A stretch of DNA of 54,814 bases from Thermobacillus sp. ZCTH02-B1 (GCF_002159085.1 NZ_LZRU01000031.1:1-54814), one strand, 5' to 3'; numbered from the stretch's first letter, positions 7,957 through 16,612 are shown. The notes: generated from the sequence alone by a model not told the origin. A program made the numbers and translations.

Positions 7957-9480
7957 GTGAGCAGAAAGAAAAAGCGAAAATCCGGAGCGGCTTCGGCCGC
8001 GGATGCGGAACCGGCCGCAGCCCCCGGCGTTCCGGACGCCGATTGGGACGAGACGGCGGACGGGGAAGGGGATCAGGCGGGAGCGGACCGTCCGCCCCTG
8101 CCGAACGCGTATGTCCGCCGGATGGAAGCGATGCTCGGCGACGAAGCCGAAGCGTTCCTGCGCGCCTACCGCGAGCCCCGGGCATACGGCCTGCGGCTGA
8201 ACGGGCGCAAGCTGGACGATATCCGGATCCCGCGCGAACGGCTTCGCGAACGGTTCCGCCTCGAACCCGTTCCCTGGTGTCCCGACGGCTTCTACTACGC
8301 GCCGGAGACCCGTCCGGGCCCGCATCCGTACCATATGGCCGGCCTGTATTACATCCAGGAACCTTCCGCCATGCTGCCGGCGGAACTGCTGGACGTCCGG
8401 CCCGGCGAAATCGTGCTCGATCTCGCGGCCGCGCCCGGCGGCAAGGCGACGCAGATCGCGGCCCGGCTGGACGGGCGGGGCCTGATCGTCGCGAACGAAG
8501 TCAATCCCGTCCGCGCGCGGGCGCTGGTCGAAAACATCGAGCGGATGGGCCTTGCGAACGCGGTCGTCCTGAACGAACATCCCGGCCGGCTGGCTATGCG
8601 CTTTCCGGCCTTCTTCGACGCGGTCTTGCTCGACGCCCCGTGTTCCGGCGAAGGCATGTTCCGCAAAAATCCGGACGCCGTCCGCCACTGGTCGGAAGCG
8701 GTCGTCCGGCATTGCGCCGCGCTCCAGGCGGACATCCTCGACGAGGCCGCGAAGATGGTCCGGCCGGGCGGCCGGCTCGTCTATTCGACCTGCACGTTCA
8801 ACCGCGAGGAGAACGAGGAGACGATCGCCCGGTTCCTGGAACGGCGGCCCGACTTCGAGCTCCGGCGGTCGCTGCGCCTGTGGCCGCACCGGGAGCGCGG
8901 CGAAGGTCATTTCGCGGCGCTGCTCGTCCGCCGGCGGGACGCGCATGCCATCTATTCGGACGCGGGAACCGGGCGGCCGGCGGGTGCACGACCGGCGCGC
9001 GGCCGCGGAGGCGGATTCTCGCGCGCGCCGGATCCGCAGGCGTTCGCCCGCTTCCGGTCCTTCGCGCAAGAAGCGCTGCCCGGGTTCTCGCCGGAGGAGG
9101 ACCTGCCGGAAGGCGGTCCGCTCGTGTCCGGCGGGCAGCTCTTCTGGCTGCCGGACGGCGGCGGCCGCCTCGGTCCGCACCTGCTGGACGGGCTGCGCGC
9201 GATCCGGCCGGGCCTCTGCCTCGGCGAACTGCCGAGGACCGGGTTCGTGCCGTCCCACGCGCTCGCGCTCCGCGTCCGCGCTTCGTCGGCCCGGCATATC
9301 CTGGACTTCGCGGCGGACGCGCCGGAGGTCGCCGCCTACCTGCGCGGCGAGACGCTGACGGCGGACGCCTCCCTCACCGGCTGGGTGCTGATGGCCGTCG
9401 ACGGCCTGCCGCTCGGCTGGGGCAAGGCGGTCGACGGCCGCATCAACAACCGGCTGCCCAAAGGGCTTCGCCGCCCGTAA
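7957..9480 (+). CDS. RsmF/NOL1-type rRNA (cytosine-5) methyltransferase, copy 1
   Basis: 507 residues. A basic, disordered N-terminus (KKKRK) is followed by the NOL1/NOP2/Sun core: IQEPSAML, the SAM-binding LDLAAAPGGKATQIA, the catalytic-loop DAPCSGEGMFRK and the second catalytic cysteine in YSTCTF. The C-terminal half has the RsmF-type extension that binds RNA. It methylates a cytosine of rRNA using S-adenosylmethionine; the exact base is not readable. The GTG start is the first sensible one after the promoter; an AUG-Asp-stop mini-frame lies just ahead of it. A paralogue of the same length lies at 11.4-12.9 kb on the other strand. Confidence 0.88.
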   Translation: MSRKKKRKSGAASAADAEPAAAPGVPDADWDETADGEGDQAGADRPPLPNAYVRRMEAMLGDEAEAFLRAYREPRAYGLRLNGRKLDDIRIPRERLRERFRLEPVPWCPDGFYYAPETRPGPHPYHMAGLYYIQEPSAMLPAELLDVRPGEIVLDLAAAPGGKATQIAARLDGRGLIVANEVNPVRARALVENIERMGLANAVVLNEHPGRLAMRFPAFFDAVLLDAPCSGEGMFRKNPDAVRHWSEAVVRHCAALQADILDEAAKMVRPGGRLVYSTCTFNREENEETIARFLERRPDFELRRSLRLWPHRERGEGHFAALLVRRRDAHAIYSDAGTGRPAGARPARGRGGGFSRAPDPQAFARFRSFAQEALPGFSPEEDLPEGGPLVSGGQLFWLPDGGGRLGPHLLDGLRAIRPGLCLGELPRTGFVPSHALALRVRASSARHILDFAADAPEVAAYLRGETLTADASLTGWVLMAVDGLPLGWGKAVDGRINNRLPKGLRRP

Positions 9481-9551
9481 TCCGCCCTGGTCCGCGCCTG
9501 CCCAAAATCGTTTGCCACGGGTCATCCGTCCAATCGTTCCCTGCGCTTCGC

Positions 9552-9560
9552 CATACTATA
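9552..9560 (+). promoter_or_regulatory. Possible sporulation sigma-K/sigma-E type -10 element
   Basis: CATACTATA upstream of the YjcZ-type gene fits the mother-cell consensus CATANNNTA of sigma-K. No convincing -35 is visible, so this rests on one element plus the nature of the downstream gene. Confidence 0.3.
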
Positions 9561-9629
9561 CGATAGACCGGATGACGCGGGGATCAAGCGAAGCCCGCAG
9601 CCGGAATATGCGTTCAGGGAGGGTGTTCC

Positions 9630-9722
9630 ATGTCCGGTGTGGCAGGTGCGTTCACGTCCACGGGTGTGATCCTGGTTCTCTTCATCCTGCTGGTTATCGT
9701 GTCCCGCGGCATTCTGTACTGA
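9630..9722 (+). CDS. YjcZ family sporulation peptide
   Basis: 30-residue peptide beginning MSGVAGAFTSTGVILVLFIL and ending SRGILY. The pattern of a Gly/Ala-rich head, one hydrophobic helix and a short C-terminus is that of YjcZ/YrkI-type sporulation peptides of Bacillaceae and Paenibacillaceae, which are incorporated in the spore by an unknown mechanism. GGGAGGGTGTTCC precedes the ATG, and a strong hairpin follows 25 bases after the stop. Confidence 0.8.
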   Translation: MSGVAGAFTSTGVILVLFILLVIVSRGILY

Positions 9723-9747
9723 ATCCGATCGCTTCCTCATAGCGTCG

Positions 9748-9773
9748 AAATCCGCCGGCCATCCGGCGGATTT
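9748..9773. terminator. Bidirectional terminator hairpin
   Basis: AAATCCGCCGG-CCAT-CCGGCGGATTT, an 11-base perfect stem with A/T flanks on both sides, between the convergent YjcZ-type and Cof genes. It can end transcription from either side. Confidence 0.8.
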
Positions 9774-9780
9774 CCCATTT

Positions 9781-10593
9781 TCAGAGCTCCGAACCCTTTC
9801 CGAGCACGTAGCGGCGGATCGCGTGGGCGACGCCGTCCTCGCCGTTCGGGCGCGTCACGGCGTCTGCGGCCGCCTTCACCTCATCCGGCGAATTGCCCAT
9901 CGCGACGCCGAGACCGGCGAAGCGGAGCATGTCGATGTCGTTGTAATAATTCCCGATCGCGAGGATGCGGCTCCGGTCGACGCCCCGGAGCGCCGCAAGC
10001 TGCCGCAGCGCCGCTCCCTTGCTCACGTCGGCGTGCTGCACGTCGATGAACCAGTCGCCGCTCCGGATGCGCTTGAGCGGGCTGTCCCACGTCTCCCATT
10101 CGCGCTGCACGCGGTCCATCAGTTCTTTGGATCCGAACGCCGTGAACTTCACGAGGTCCGGAGGCAGCGGATCATCCGGCTTCCGGTAGATCGGCTCGAT
10201 CCGGTAATGGCCGTACATCTCCTCCGCCTCGGGCGTCACCGATTCGACGTACAGATCGAAGGCCGTATTCAGGTCGAAATGCACGCCGTGCCCGCGGCAC
10301 CATTCGATATATCGCCCGACCGCGTCGGCCGGGATGGCAAAGCTGTGCAGCACCCGGCGGCCTTCCGATTCCACCGTGGCCGCGCCGTTGTGCGTGATGA
10401 GCGTGCCCTTGAGGCCCATTTCCTCCAGCAGCGGAATCGAGTTGCTCGGCCCGCGGCCGGTCGCGAGCACGATCTCGGCGCCGGAAGCCGCCGCTTCCCG
10501 CACCGCGTCGATCACCGCCGGCCTGAGCCGGTGGCTGTCATCCAGCAGCGTGCCGTCCACGTCGATCGCAATCAGGTCGAAATGTCTTCCCAT
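9781..10593 (-). CDS. Cof-type HAD-IIB phosphatase
   Basis: 270-residue haloacid dehalogenase-superfamily hydrolase. Motif I is DVDGTL (about residues 11-16), motif II is LATGRG, and the C2B cap lies in the middle. The late motif usually written GDxxND reads GNYYND here, so the first aspartate is asparagine while the second Asp remains. Members of the family dephosphorylate sugar phosphates or cofactor precursors; substrate unknown. It ends beside a shared terminator. The pseudouridine synthase gene lies 3 bases upstream, so the two are co-transcribed. Confidence 0.88.
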   Translation of the reverse strand: MGRHFDLIAIDVDGTLLDDSHRLRPAVIDAVREAAASGAEIVLATGRGPSNSIPLLEEMGLKGTLITHNGAATVESEGRRVLHSFAIPADAVGRYIEWCRGHGVHFDLNTAFDLYVESVTPEAEEMYGHYRIEPIYRKPDDPLPPDLVKFTAFGSKELMDRVQREWETWDSPLKRIRSGDWFIDVQHADVSKGAALRQLAALRGVDRSRILAIGNYYNDIDMLRFAGLGVAMGNSPDEVKAAADAVTRPNGEDGVAHAIRRYVLGKGSEL

Positions 10594-10596
10594 CTG

Positions 10597-11385
10597 CTAC
10601 CGTTTCTCTCCTCTCCCTGCGTTCGACTCACGCGCCGGACCCGCGCCGGAGACGGCCGCGTCCAGCGCCCGCATCTCTTCCTCCGTCAGCTCGCGGTAAT
10701 CGCCGGGCGGAAGCGAAGGATCGAGCCGGAGCGGCCCCATCGCGACCCTCCGCAGCCGGACGACCCGCTTCCCGACCGCCTCGAACATGCGCTTCACCTG
10801 ATGGAACTTCCCTTCCCGGAGCGTGACGGTGACATCGGACAGCGGTCCGTCCTCCCCGTCCCGCACATCCCGGACGACCAGATCCGCCGGCATCGTCCGG
10901 TACCCGTCGTCCAGCGTCACGCCCGACGCGAAGGCGCGGACGTCGGCGTCGTCGACCGCGCCCGCCACCACCGCCTCGTACACCTTGTCCACGTGCTTCC
11001 GGGGCGACAGCAGCTCGTGCGCGAGCCGCCCGTCGTTCGTGATGAGCAGCAGCCCCTCCGTATCCTTGTCGAGCCGACCGACGGGAAAGGGATCCCGCAC
11101 CCGGTCCTCCGGTTTCAAAAGATCGATCACGGTCCGCTCCCGGGGGTCTTCCGTCGCCGAGATGACGCCGGGCGGCTTGTTCAGCATGAAATAGACGTAT
11201 TCCCGGTATCGGACCGGTTCGCCGTCCCAGAAGACCCGGTCCGCTTCGGGGTCGACGGCCATGCCCGGATCCCGGACCGCAAGGCCGTTCACTTCGACCC
11301 GTCCGAGCCGGACCGCCCGCTTGATCTCGCTGCGCGTGCCGCAGCCCGCATGGGCGAGCAGCTTGTCCAGCCGCATGCGCGCCAT
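10597..11385 (-). CDS. RsuA-family pseudouridine synthase
   Basis: 262 residues: an S4 RNA-binding domain at the N-terminus (MRLDKLLAHAG...), then a pseudouridine synthase domain with the catalytic aspartate in VGRLDKDTEGLLL (about residue 100) and the KxYEAVV and EGKFHQVKRMFEAVG segments. It should isomerise one uridine in 16S rRNA. The ATG overlaps the stop of the upstream methyltransferase by one base (TGATG), with GGAGGTGGAGG before it; an ATG three codons in is an alternative start. With the adjoining methyltransferase it forms an rRNA-modification operon. Confidence 0.9.
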   Translation of the reverse strand: MARMRLDKLLAHAGCGTRSEIKRAVRLGRVEVNGLAVRDPGMAVDPEADRVFWDGEPVRYREYVYFMLNKPPGVISATEDPRERTVIDLLKPEDRVRDPFPVGRLDKDTEGLLLITNDGRLAHELLSPRKHVDKVYEAVVAGAVDDADVRAFASGVTLDDGYRTMPADLVVRDVRDGEDGPLSDVTVTLREGKFHQVKRMFEAVGKRVVRLRRVAMGPLRLDPSLPPGDYRELTEEEMRALDAAVSGAGPARESNAGRGEKR

Positions 11386-12908
11386 CACCTCCACCTCCAT
11401 CCGGGCGCCCGCTCGTTGATGACGAGGCCGTCCCTCAGCTTCGCCCAGCCGACGGGATAGCCGTCGATGCAGACAAGGGCGTAACCCGCCGCTTCGGGCG
11501 TTCTTCCGCCCTCGCCGGACCCCGGCGAGAGCCTGTGCGGCTCCAGCGGCAGCGTCTCGCCCTTCAGATATTTCACCGCTTCCGGTTCGTCCGCGCCGTA
11601 ATCGAGGCGGCGCGCCGCGTCGCGCGCCTCGAGCCCCATCGCGAGCGCCTGGGACGGGGCGAACCGGCCGCGCCGCGCCTCGCCCAGCAGCCAGCCGTGG
11701 CGCACGACGCGAAGCCCGCCGAGATCCGGCACATCCTCCGGCTGCGCGTACACGTGATCCCCGACCGCGACGAGCCGGCCCGGCGGCTCGAAGCCGGGCA
11801 GCGCCTCGTCGCGGAACGCCCGCCACGCCGCGATCGGATCCGCGCCCCCGCCGCCCTCGCGCCCCTTCCCGCGCCGGGCCGCCCGGCCGGCTTCCGCCTG
11901 CCCGGCCGCGGCCCGCGGCCCGTCCGGCGGCCCGCCGTCCGGTTCACCGGCCGTCCCGGATCCGCCGGCGCTTGTGCGGCGCAACACGGCCGCGTAGTGA
12001 CCCTCGCCCTCCGCGCGGTGCGGCCAAATCCGCACCGTGCCGGCGACCGCCTCGACATGGCGGCGGTCGATGCCGCCGAGGCCGACCCAATCCGGCCGGC
12101 CCGGCGCCCAGCCGTAACGGAGCGGCACCGGCACCACCTCGAAATCCGGACGCTCCGCGAGCAGCTCCGCGATCCGCTCTTCATTTTCCTCCGGCGAGAA
12201 CGTGCAGGTGGAGTAGACGAGCAGGCCGCCCGGCCTCAGCATCTCGGCCGCAAGGCGGAGGAGCTTCCGCTGCACCTCCGTCCAGCGCGTCACCGGATGC
12301 CGCATCCAGGCGGCGACCATCGATTCGTCCTTGCGGAACATCCCTTCGCCCGAACAGGGCGCGTCGACCAGCACGCGGTCGAAGAACCCTTGGAACACCG
12401 GCACGAGGCGCTCCGGCTCCTCGTTCAGCACGACCGCGTTCCGGACGCCGGCCAGTTCCAGGTTGCGGGCGAGCGCCTTCGTGCGCTCGCGCGCAAGGTC
12501 GTTCGCGACGAGCAGCCCCTGTCCCTTCAGCTTTGCGGCGATCTGGGTCGACTTGCCGCCCGGCGCCGCGCACAGGTCGAGCACGCGGTGGCCCGGCCGC
12601 ACGTCCAAAAGCTCGACGGGCGCCATCGCGCTCGGTTCCTGGATATAGTAAAGCCCGGCGTGATAGTGCGGATGCTTGCCGGGACGATCTTCGTCTCCGC
12701 AATAATAGCCGGCCTCCGCCCACGGCACCGGCCTCAGCGCGGCGCGGAACGGCGAGCGCTGCCGGTACGATTCGCCGTCAATCTTCAGCGTGTTCACGCG
12801 CAGCCCGTGCCGGCGTGGCTCCCCGAACGACGCGAGAAATTCGCCGAATTCGCCGCCGAGCAGTTCCCGCATGCGCCGGGTGAACGGCTCCGGCAGCCGG
12901 ACGGTCAT
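11385..12908 (-). CDS. RsmF/NOL1-type rRNA (cytosine-5) methyltransferase, copy 2
   Basis: 507 residues. It starts LPEPFTRRMRELLG, has YYIQEPSAMAP, the SAM loop LDLCAAPGGKSTQIAAKL, DAPCSGEGMFRK, and YSTCTFSPEENEERI with the catalytic Cys. The C-terminal half has an Ala/Gly-rich low-complexity insert (about residues 310-350) before the RsmF C-terminal RNA-binding region ending in GWAKLRDG. It is clearly a paralogue of the plus-strand gene at 8-9.5 kb: core motifs are nearly identical and the C-termini are alignable. It is translationally coupled to the RsuA-type gene. Confidence 0.9.
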   Translation of the reverse strand: MTVRLPEPFTRRMRELLGGEFGEFLASFGEPRRHGLRVNTLKIDGESYRQRSPFRAALRPVPWAEAGYYCGDEDRPGKHPHYHAGLYYIQEPSAMAPVELLDVRPGHRVLDLCAAPGGKSTQIAAKLKGQGLLVANDLARERTKALARNLELAGVRNAVVLNEEPERLVPVFQGFFDRVLVDAPCSGEGMFRKDESMVAAWMRHPVTRWTEVQRKLLRLAAEMLRPGGLLVYSTCTFSPEENEERIAELLAERPDFEVVPVPLRYGWAPGRPDWVGLGGIDRRHVEAVAGTVRIWPHRAEGEGHYAAVLRRTSAGGSGTAGEPDGGPPDGPRAAAGQAEAGRAARRGKGREGGGGADPIAAWRAFRDEALPGFEPPGRLVAVGDHVYAQPEDVPDLGGLRVVRHGWLLGEARRGRFAPSQALAMGLEARDAARRLDYGADEPEAVKYLKGETLPLEPHRLSPGSGEGGRTPEAAGYALVCIDGYPVGWAKLRDGLVINERAPGWRWR

Positions 12909-12946
12909 AAAAATTCCTCACTTTCTTCAATATTGTAACATCAAAT

Positions 12947-12975
12947 TTGTTAGTACAGATGCTATCATGTATAAT
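12947..12975 (+). promoter_or_regulatory. Sigma-A promoter of the thioredoxin-like/PCYCGC operon
   Basis: TTGTTA and TATAAT separated by exactly 17 bases, about 55 bases ahead of the start of the thioredoxin-like gene. The start codon chosen for that gene lies downstream of it. Confidence 0.65.
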
Positions 12976-13030
12976 AGGTTCAGCCATTATGCCATCCATT
13001 ATCGGTTTACCGGAGGTTCTGCGTCAACCC

Positions 13031-13528
13031 ATGCGGAAGAAGAGAAGCCTGATGCCGCTCGTCTACGCGGCCGTCGTCATCGTCCTGTTTTCATCCCTTT
13101 ATTTTCTGAAGTATCTGAACGTGAGCGAATTGTACGGCAAGCCGGTCTCGGATCTCCAACCGGCGACGCGGCAGCTGCTCAAAGATCCGCATTACCAGAA
13201 CATCATCCTGCCCGACGAGCTCGACCGGCGGATCGAAAGCGGCGAACCGACGTTCGTCTATTTCTTCTCCTCGGATTGCGGTTTCTGCCGCGAAACGACG
13301 CCTGTCCTGATGCCGATCGCGGAGGAGCTCGGCGTCGACCTGCCGCAGTTCAACCTCGTCGAGTTCAAGGATTACTATAGGAAATACAACATCGTCTTCA
13401 CGCCGACGCTCGCCTATTTCGAAGGCGGGAAGGAAGTCTCCCGCATCGAGGGCGGCATCGGCGCGGGCGGACATTCGGCCGACGACTACCGGGAGTTCCT
13501 CCGGAACCCGAAGGGAGCGGCGTCATGA
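13031..13528 (+). CDS. Membrane-anchored thioredoxin-like protein
   Basis: 165 residues. A short basic head (MRKKRS) and one transmembrane helix (about residues 8-27) tether a thioredoxin-fold domain outside the cell. The redox motif is C83-G-F-C86, followed by the cis-Pro strand VFTPTL. It should act in extracytoplasmic thiol-disulfide exchange. The ribosome binding site GGAGG is about 14 bases upstream, further than usual, so a slightly different start is possible. The gene overlaps the next by ATGA, which suggests the two proteins are made in balance. Confidence 0.82.
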   Translation: MRKKRSLMPLVYAAVVIVLFSSLYFLKYLNVSELYGKPVSDLQPATRQLLKDPHYQNIILPDELDRRIESGEPTFVYFFSSDCGFCRETTPVLMPIAEELGVDLPQFNLVEFKDYYRKYNIVFTPTLAYFEGGKEVSRIEGGIGAGGHSADDYREFLRNPKGAAS

Positions 13529-14007
13529 GAAGCGCGCGGGACTGGCTGCTCGGCGGCGTCATCCTGCTGCTCGCCGGATTCATGGCCGTATCCGGCTGTT
13601 CCGGCGGGGAATCCGCCGGCGGAGACGGACACGAACACGGCGTCATGACGACCGAAGGCGAATGGCACGAGACGACGTCCGGTCCGGACGAACTGCCGTC
13701 CTTCCTGCTCCGTTATGCGGACCGCACCGTCGACCTGTACGCCGTCGTCTACGAACACATGGACATTCTGCGGCAGCTGAACTGCTATTGCGGCTGCATG
13801 GACGCGAACGACCCGCACGATTCGCTGCTACGCTGCTTCCTCGTCGACGTCCAGGACGACGGCTCCATCACGTGGACCGATCACGGCGCGAACTGCGGCA
13901 TCTGCCTGATGGAGCTTCAGGACGCGGTCGCGTTCGCGAAGCAGGGCAAATCCGCGGACGAGATCCGCGGGCTCATCGACGCCAAATACGCGCCGGCGGA
14001 CCTGTGA
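13525..14007 (+). CDS. PCYCGC-motif lipoprotein
   Basis: 160 residues. The signal peptide ends in a lipobox with the acylated cysteine at C25 (VSGCSGG). A His/Glu-containing linker follows, then the family signature NCYCGCM (C87, C89, C91) and further cysteines in LLRCF and ANCGICLME. Three closely spaced plus two later cysteines suggest metal binding or a disulfide relay, but family function is unknown to me. Coupling to an exported CxxC thioredoxin-like protein suggests that the partner keeps these cysteines reduced. Confidence 0.85.
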   Translation: MRSARDWLLGGVILLLAGFMAVSGCSGGESAGGDGHEHGVMTTEGEWHETTSGPDELPSFLLRYADRTVDLYAVVYEHMDILRQLNCYCGCMDANDPHDSLLRCFLVDVQDDGSITWTDHGANCGICLMELQDAVAFAKQGKSADEIRGLIDAKYAPADL

Positions 14008-14040
14008 TGCCGCATCCGGAACGTCCGCCGGCCCTTGGGG

Positions 14041-14553
14041 CTATTCGCCGTCCGCCCGGGATTCGTCCCCGGGCGGACGCTTCATTTCGGCGGCGACCCG
14101 TTCGGCCAGCCGCCGGTCGACGATGCGGATGTCGATCGTCACGGGTTCCGGGGGCCTGCGCGCGGATCCGTGATCCGCTCCGCTTCCGGCACGCGGACCG
14201 GCTTCCGCGGCGTGCGGAACCGCGCCGGCTTCCCCAAGCCAGCTGTCCAGCAGCCGGAGCGCCGCCGCCGCATCTTCCCGCAGCCGCTTCACGTCGATCC
14301 CCGCTTCCAGGTCCGCGCACCCGTCCAGCTTTGCGAGCGCGGCGCGCAGCAGTTTGGCGGCGCCGGCGCGGTTTTCGTTTCCCCAATGATGCAGCCCGAC
14401 GGCGACCTGCAGCAATCCCTGCCAGAACCGGCCGCGTCCCTCCTCGAGCCACAGCTCCTCCATCACATCATGACAGCCGTAATAGTCCCGGTCGCGGTTG
14501 AAGAGCACAAGGAACCGTACGTACTTCGGATCGAAATCAGGACCGGCCGCCAA
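14041..14553 (-). CDS. DUF309 domain protein
   Basis: 170 residues. The N-terminal helical domain has the DUF309 signature: LFNRDRDYYGCHDVMEELW, then FWQGLLQVAVGLHHWGN. The conserved acidic and histidine residues look metal-binding-like, but function is not established. The last 55 residues are Gly/Ala/Arg-rich and variable. The start overlaps the end of relQ by 17 bases, so it is translated from the same transcript as pyrD and relQ. Confidence 0.82.
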   Translation of the reverse strand: MAAGPDFDPKYVRFLVLFNRDRDYYGCHDVMEELWLEEGRGRFWQGLLQVAVGLHHWGNENRAGAAKLLRAALAKLDGCADLEAGIDVKRLREDAAAALRLLDSWLGEAGAVPHAAEAGPRAGSGADHGSARRPPEPVTIDIRIVDRRLAERVAAEMKRPPGDESRADGE

Positions 14554-15352
14554 ACGCAGCCTCTCCCTTGGCCCGCTCGACCGACTGCCGGATCTCCTCC
14601 GCCAGCATCTTCAGCCCGATGACATCTTCGTGTTCCCACAGCTCGTTGAAACGGAGCTGGAACCGCGCCGCCTCCCGGACCCGGTGGTAGAAATACAGCT
14701 CCTGGATGCCGGAAAGCACGTTCGATACGAGGTTCGAGCTGTCCTCGAACGCCCGCTGCGCCTCCAGAATCTCCTTGCGGATGCTCGACATCTCCTCGTC
14801 CAGCCGGAACGCGGCTTCCGCCGCCTTGCGCAGCCGCTCCTTCACGTGTTCCGGAAGCTGCTCCTTGTATTTGTAATTGAGCGAGTGCTCGATCGTCGCC
14901 CAGAAATTCATCGCGAGCGTGCGGATCTGCACCTCCGCGAGCACCTTCTTGAGGCCGAGCGCCGTCTGAACCGGATATTCCACGATGATGTGGTAGCTGC
15001 GGTAGCCGCTTTCCTTGTGGTTGGCGACGTAGTCCTTCTCGTAGACGACGGACATGTCCTTGCGCTGCCGGATCGAATCCGCGACGATGTAGATGTCCTC
15101 GACGAACTGGCACATGATCCGGATGCCCGCGATGTCCTCGATGCCTTCCTCGAGTTTGTCCATCGGCACGTTCAGCCGCTTCGCCTTCTCGAGGATGCTC
15201 GAGATCCGCTTCACCCGGCCGGTCACGAATTCGATCGGCGCGTACGATTGCCGCGTCTTCAGCTCGCTGCGAAGCGTCCTGAACTTGACCTTCAGCTCCT
15301 CGACCGCCTGCTCGTAGGGGAGCAGGAACAGGTTCCAGTCCCGTCCGTCCAT
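14537..15352 (-). CDS. relQ: Small alarmone synthetase RelQ (YjbM type)
   Basis: 271 residues with only the synthetase domain of the RelA/SpoT family and no hydrolase, TGS or ACT domain. Diagnostic segments are PIEFVTGRVK, DIAGIRIMCQFVEDIYIV, HKESGYRSYH (pyrophosphate-transfer region) and VQIRTLAMNFWATIEHSLNYKY. It transfers pyrophosphate from ATP to GDP or GTP, making (p)ppGpp independently of the ribosome. It is about 55 residues longer than B. subtilis YjbM; the extra part is a C-terminal helical tail. A GGAGGAGG site precedes the ATG. It sits between pyrD and the DUF309 gene. Confidence 0.92.
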   Translation of the reverse strand: MDGRDWNLFLLPYEQAVEELKVKFRTLRSELKTRQSYAPIEFVTGRVKRISSILEKAKRLNVPMDKLEEGIEDIAGIRIMCQFVEDIYIVADSIRQRKDMSVVYEKDYVANHKESGYRSYHIIVEYPVQTALGLKKVLAEVQIRTLAMNFWATIEHSLNYKYKEQLPEHVKERLRKAAEAAFRLDEEMSSIRKEILEAQRAFEDSSNLVSNVLSGIQELYFYHRVREAARFQLRFNELWEHEDVIGLKMLAEEIRQSVERAKGEAAFGGRS

Positions 15353-15376
15353 GCGCTCTCCTCCTCCCGCAAGAAG

Positions 15377-16474
15377 TCAGCGATGGTCCGCTCCGACCGC
15401 GTCGCCGATCCGGCGGAAGCCGTCGCGGGCCATCAGTTCGGACAGCTCGGCGACGATTCGGCGGACGACGCCGGGGCCCCGGTAGATGAGCGAGGTATAA
15501 ATTTCGACGAGCGACGCGCCGGCACGAATCTTATCGTATGCATCCCGTCCGTCGAAAATGCCGCCGGAGCCGATGATTGGCAGCTTCCCGCCGGTCAGGC
15601 GCCAGATCGCGCGGATCACCTCCGTCGATCGCGCCGCGAGCGGCCGGCCGCTGAGGCCCCCCTCCTGCGTGCGGTTCGGCGACCGGAGCCCGTCCCGCGA
15701 CAGCGTCGTGTTCGTCGCGATGATCCCGTCCGCGCCGCCTTCCGCCAGCACCCCGACCGTCTGCTCGATCTCGGCTTCCGTCATGTCCGGCGCGATTTTG
15801 ACGACGATCGGCTTCGGACGCCCGCCCGCCTTCAAGGCCTGCTCCGCGATCTCTTCCCGGACCGCCCGCAGCAGGGCCTTCAGCTCCTCGCCGTGCTGGA
15901 GCTGCCGGAGACCCGGCGTGTTGGGCGAGCTGATGTTGACGACGAAGAAATCGCCGTGCGGATACAGCGCGCGCAGGCAGGCCCGGTAGTCGTCCGCGGC
16001 CTTCTCGTTCGGCGTCGCCTTGTTCTTGCCGATGTTGACGGCGATCGGCGCGCGGCGCGTTTGGAGCCGCGCGAGCCGCCCGGCCATCGCCTCCGCGCCC
16101 TCGTTGTTGAACCCCATCCGGTTGATGAGCGCCTCGTCCTCGGGCAGCCGGAACAGTCGCGGCCGGTCGTTGCCGGGCTGGCCGACCGGCGTGACCGTGC
16201 CGACTTCGAGGAACGAAAATCCCATGCTTGCAAAACCTTCCACCGCGACGGCATCCTTGTCCAGTCCGGCCGCGAGCCCGACCGGATGGCGGAACCGGAT
16301 GCCGAACAGCTCCGTCTCGAGCCGGGGGTCGTCCTTCACATCCCAGAAGCTCCGCATCAGCGGCAGCACCCCGGGCACCCGGACGGCCTTTCCGAGCCCG
16401 TGGACGGTCAGCCGGTGCGCCTGCTCCGGATCCATCCGGAACAGGATCGGCTTGGCCACCTTGCGATACAGCAT
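15377..16474 (-). CDS. pyrD: Dihydroorotate dehydrogenase, quinone-dependent (class 2)
   Basis: 365 residues, the length typical of class 2 enzymes, including the N-terminal membrane-associating helical extension (KPILFRMDPEQAHRL). FMN- and substrate-binding segments are visible: GLAAGLDKDA, GTVTPVGQPGN, NRMGFNNEG, the catalytic-serine loop NISSPNTPGLR and the late SGGIFDG. It oxidises dihydroorotate to orotate in pyrimidine synthesis and reduces quinone, unlike the NAD-linked PyrDB/PyrK enzyme common in Bacillus. GGAG precedes the ATG. Its grouping with an alarmone synthetase gene ties pyrimidine synthesis to a nucleotide-signalling gene. Confidence 0.95.
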   Translation of the reverse strand: MLYRKVAKPILFRMDPEQAHRLTVHGLGKAVRVPGVLPLMRSFWDVKDDPRLETELFGIRFRHPVGLAAGLDKDAVAVEGFASMGFSFLEVGTVTPVGQPGNDRPRLFRLPEDEALINRMGFNNEGAEAMAGRLARLQTRRAPIAVNIGKNKATPNEKAADDYRACLRALYPHGDFFVVNISSPNTPGLRQLQHGEELKALLRAVREEIAEQALKAGGRPKPIVVKIAPDMTEAEIEQTVGVLAEGGADGIIATNTTLSRDGLRSPNRTQEGGLSGRPLAARSTEVIRAIWRLTGGKLPIIGSGGIFDGRDAYDKIRAGASLVEIYTSLIYRGPGVVRRIVAELSELMARDGFRRIGDAVGADHR

Positions 16475-16582
16475 GCGTTCCCACTCCGTTCTTGCAACTG
16501 TATGCTTCCCACGAACAGTTTATCTTGTCCGGGAAGAAAAAGAAAGCGCGGCAACCGTCACATTGTTGCCATCAATGAACGG

Positions 16583-16612
16583 TTGCGGGATTCCTCGTGA
16601 AACGGTTACAAT
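16583..16612 (+). promoter_or_regulatory. Candidate promoter for the 45-residue membrane peptide
   Basis: TTGCGG and TACAAT separated by 18 bases, ending 37 bases before the ATG of the small gene. It is divergent from pyrD. Confidence 0.45.

Noticed and set aside
14498..16600. A 700-residue plus-strand frame
   Set aside because: It is antisense to relQ and pyrD, both of which have complete motifs.
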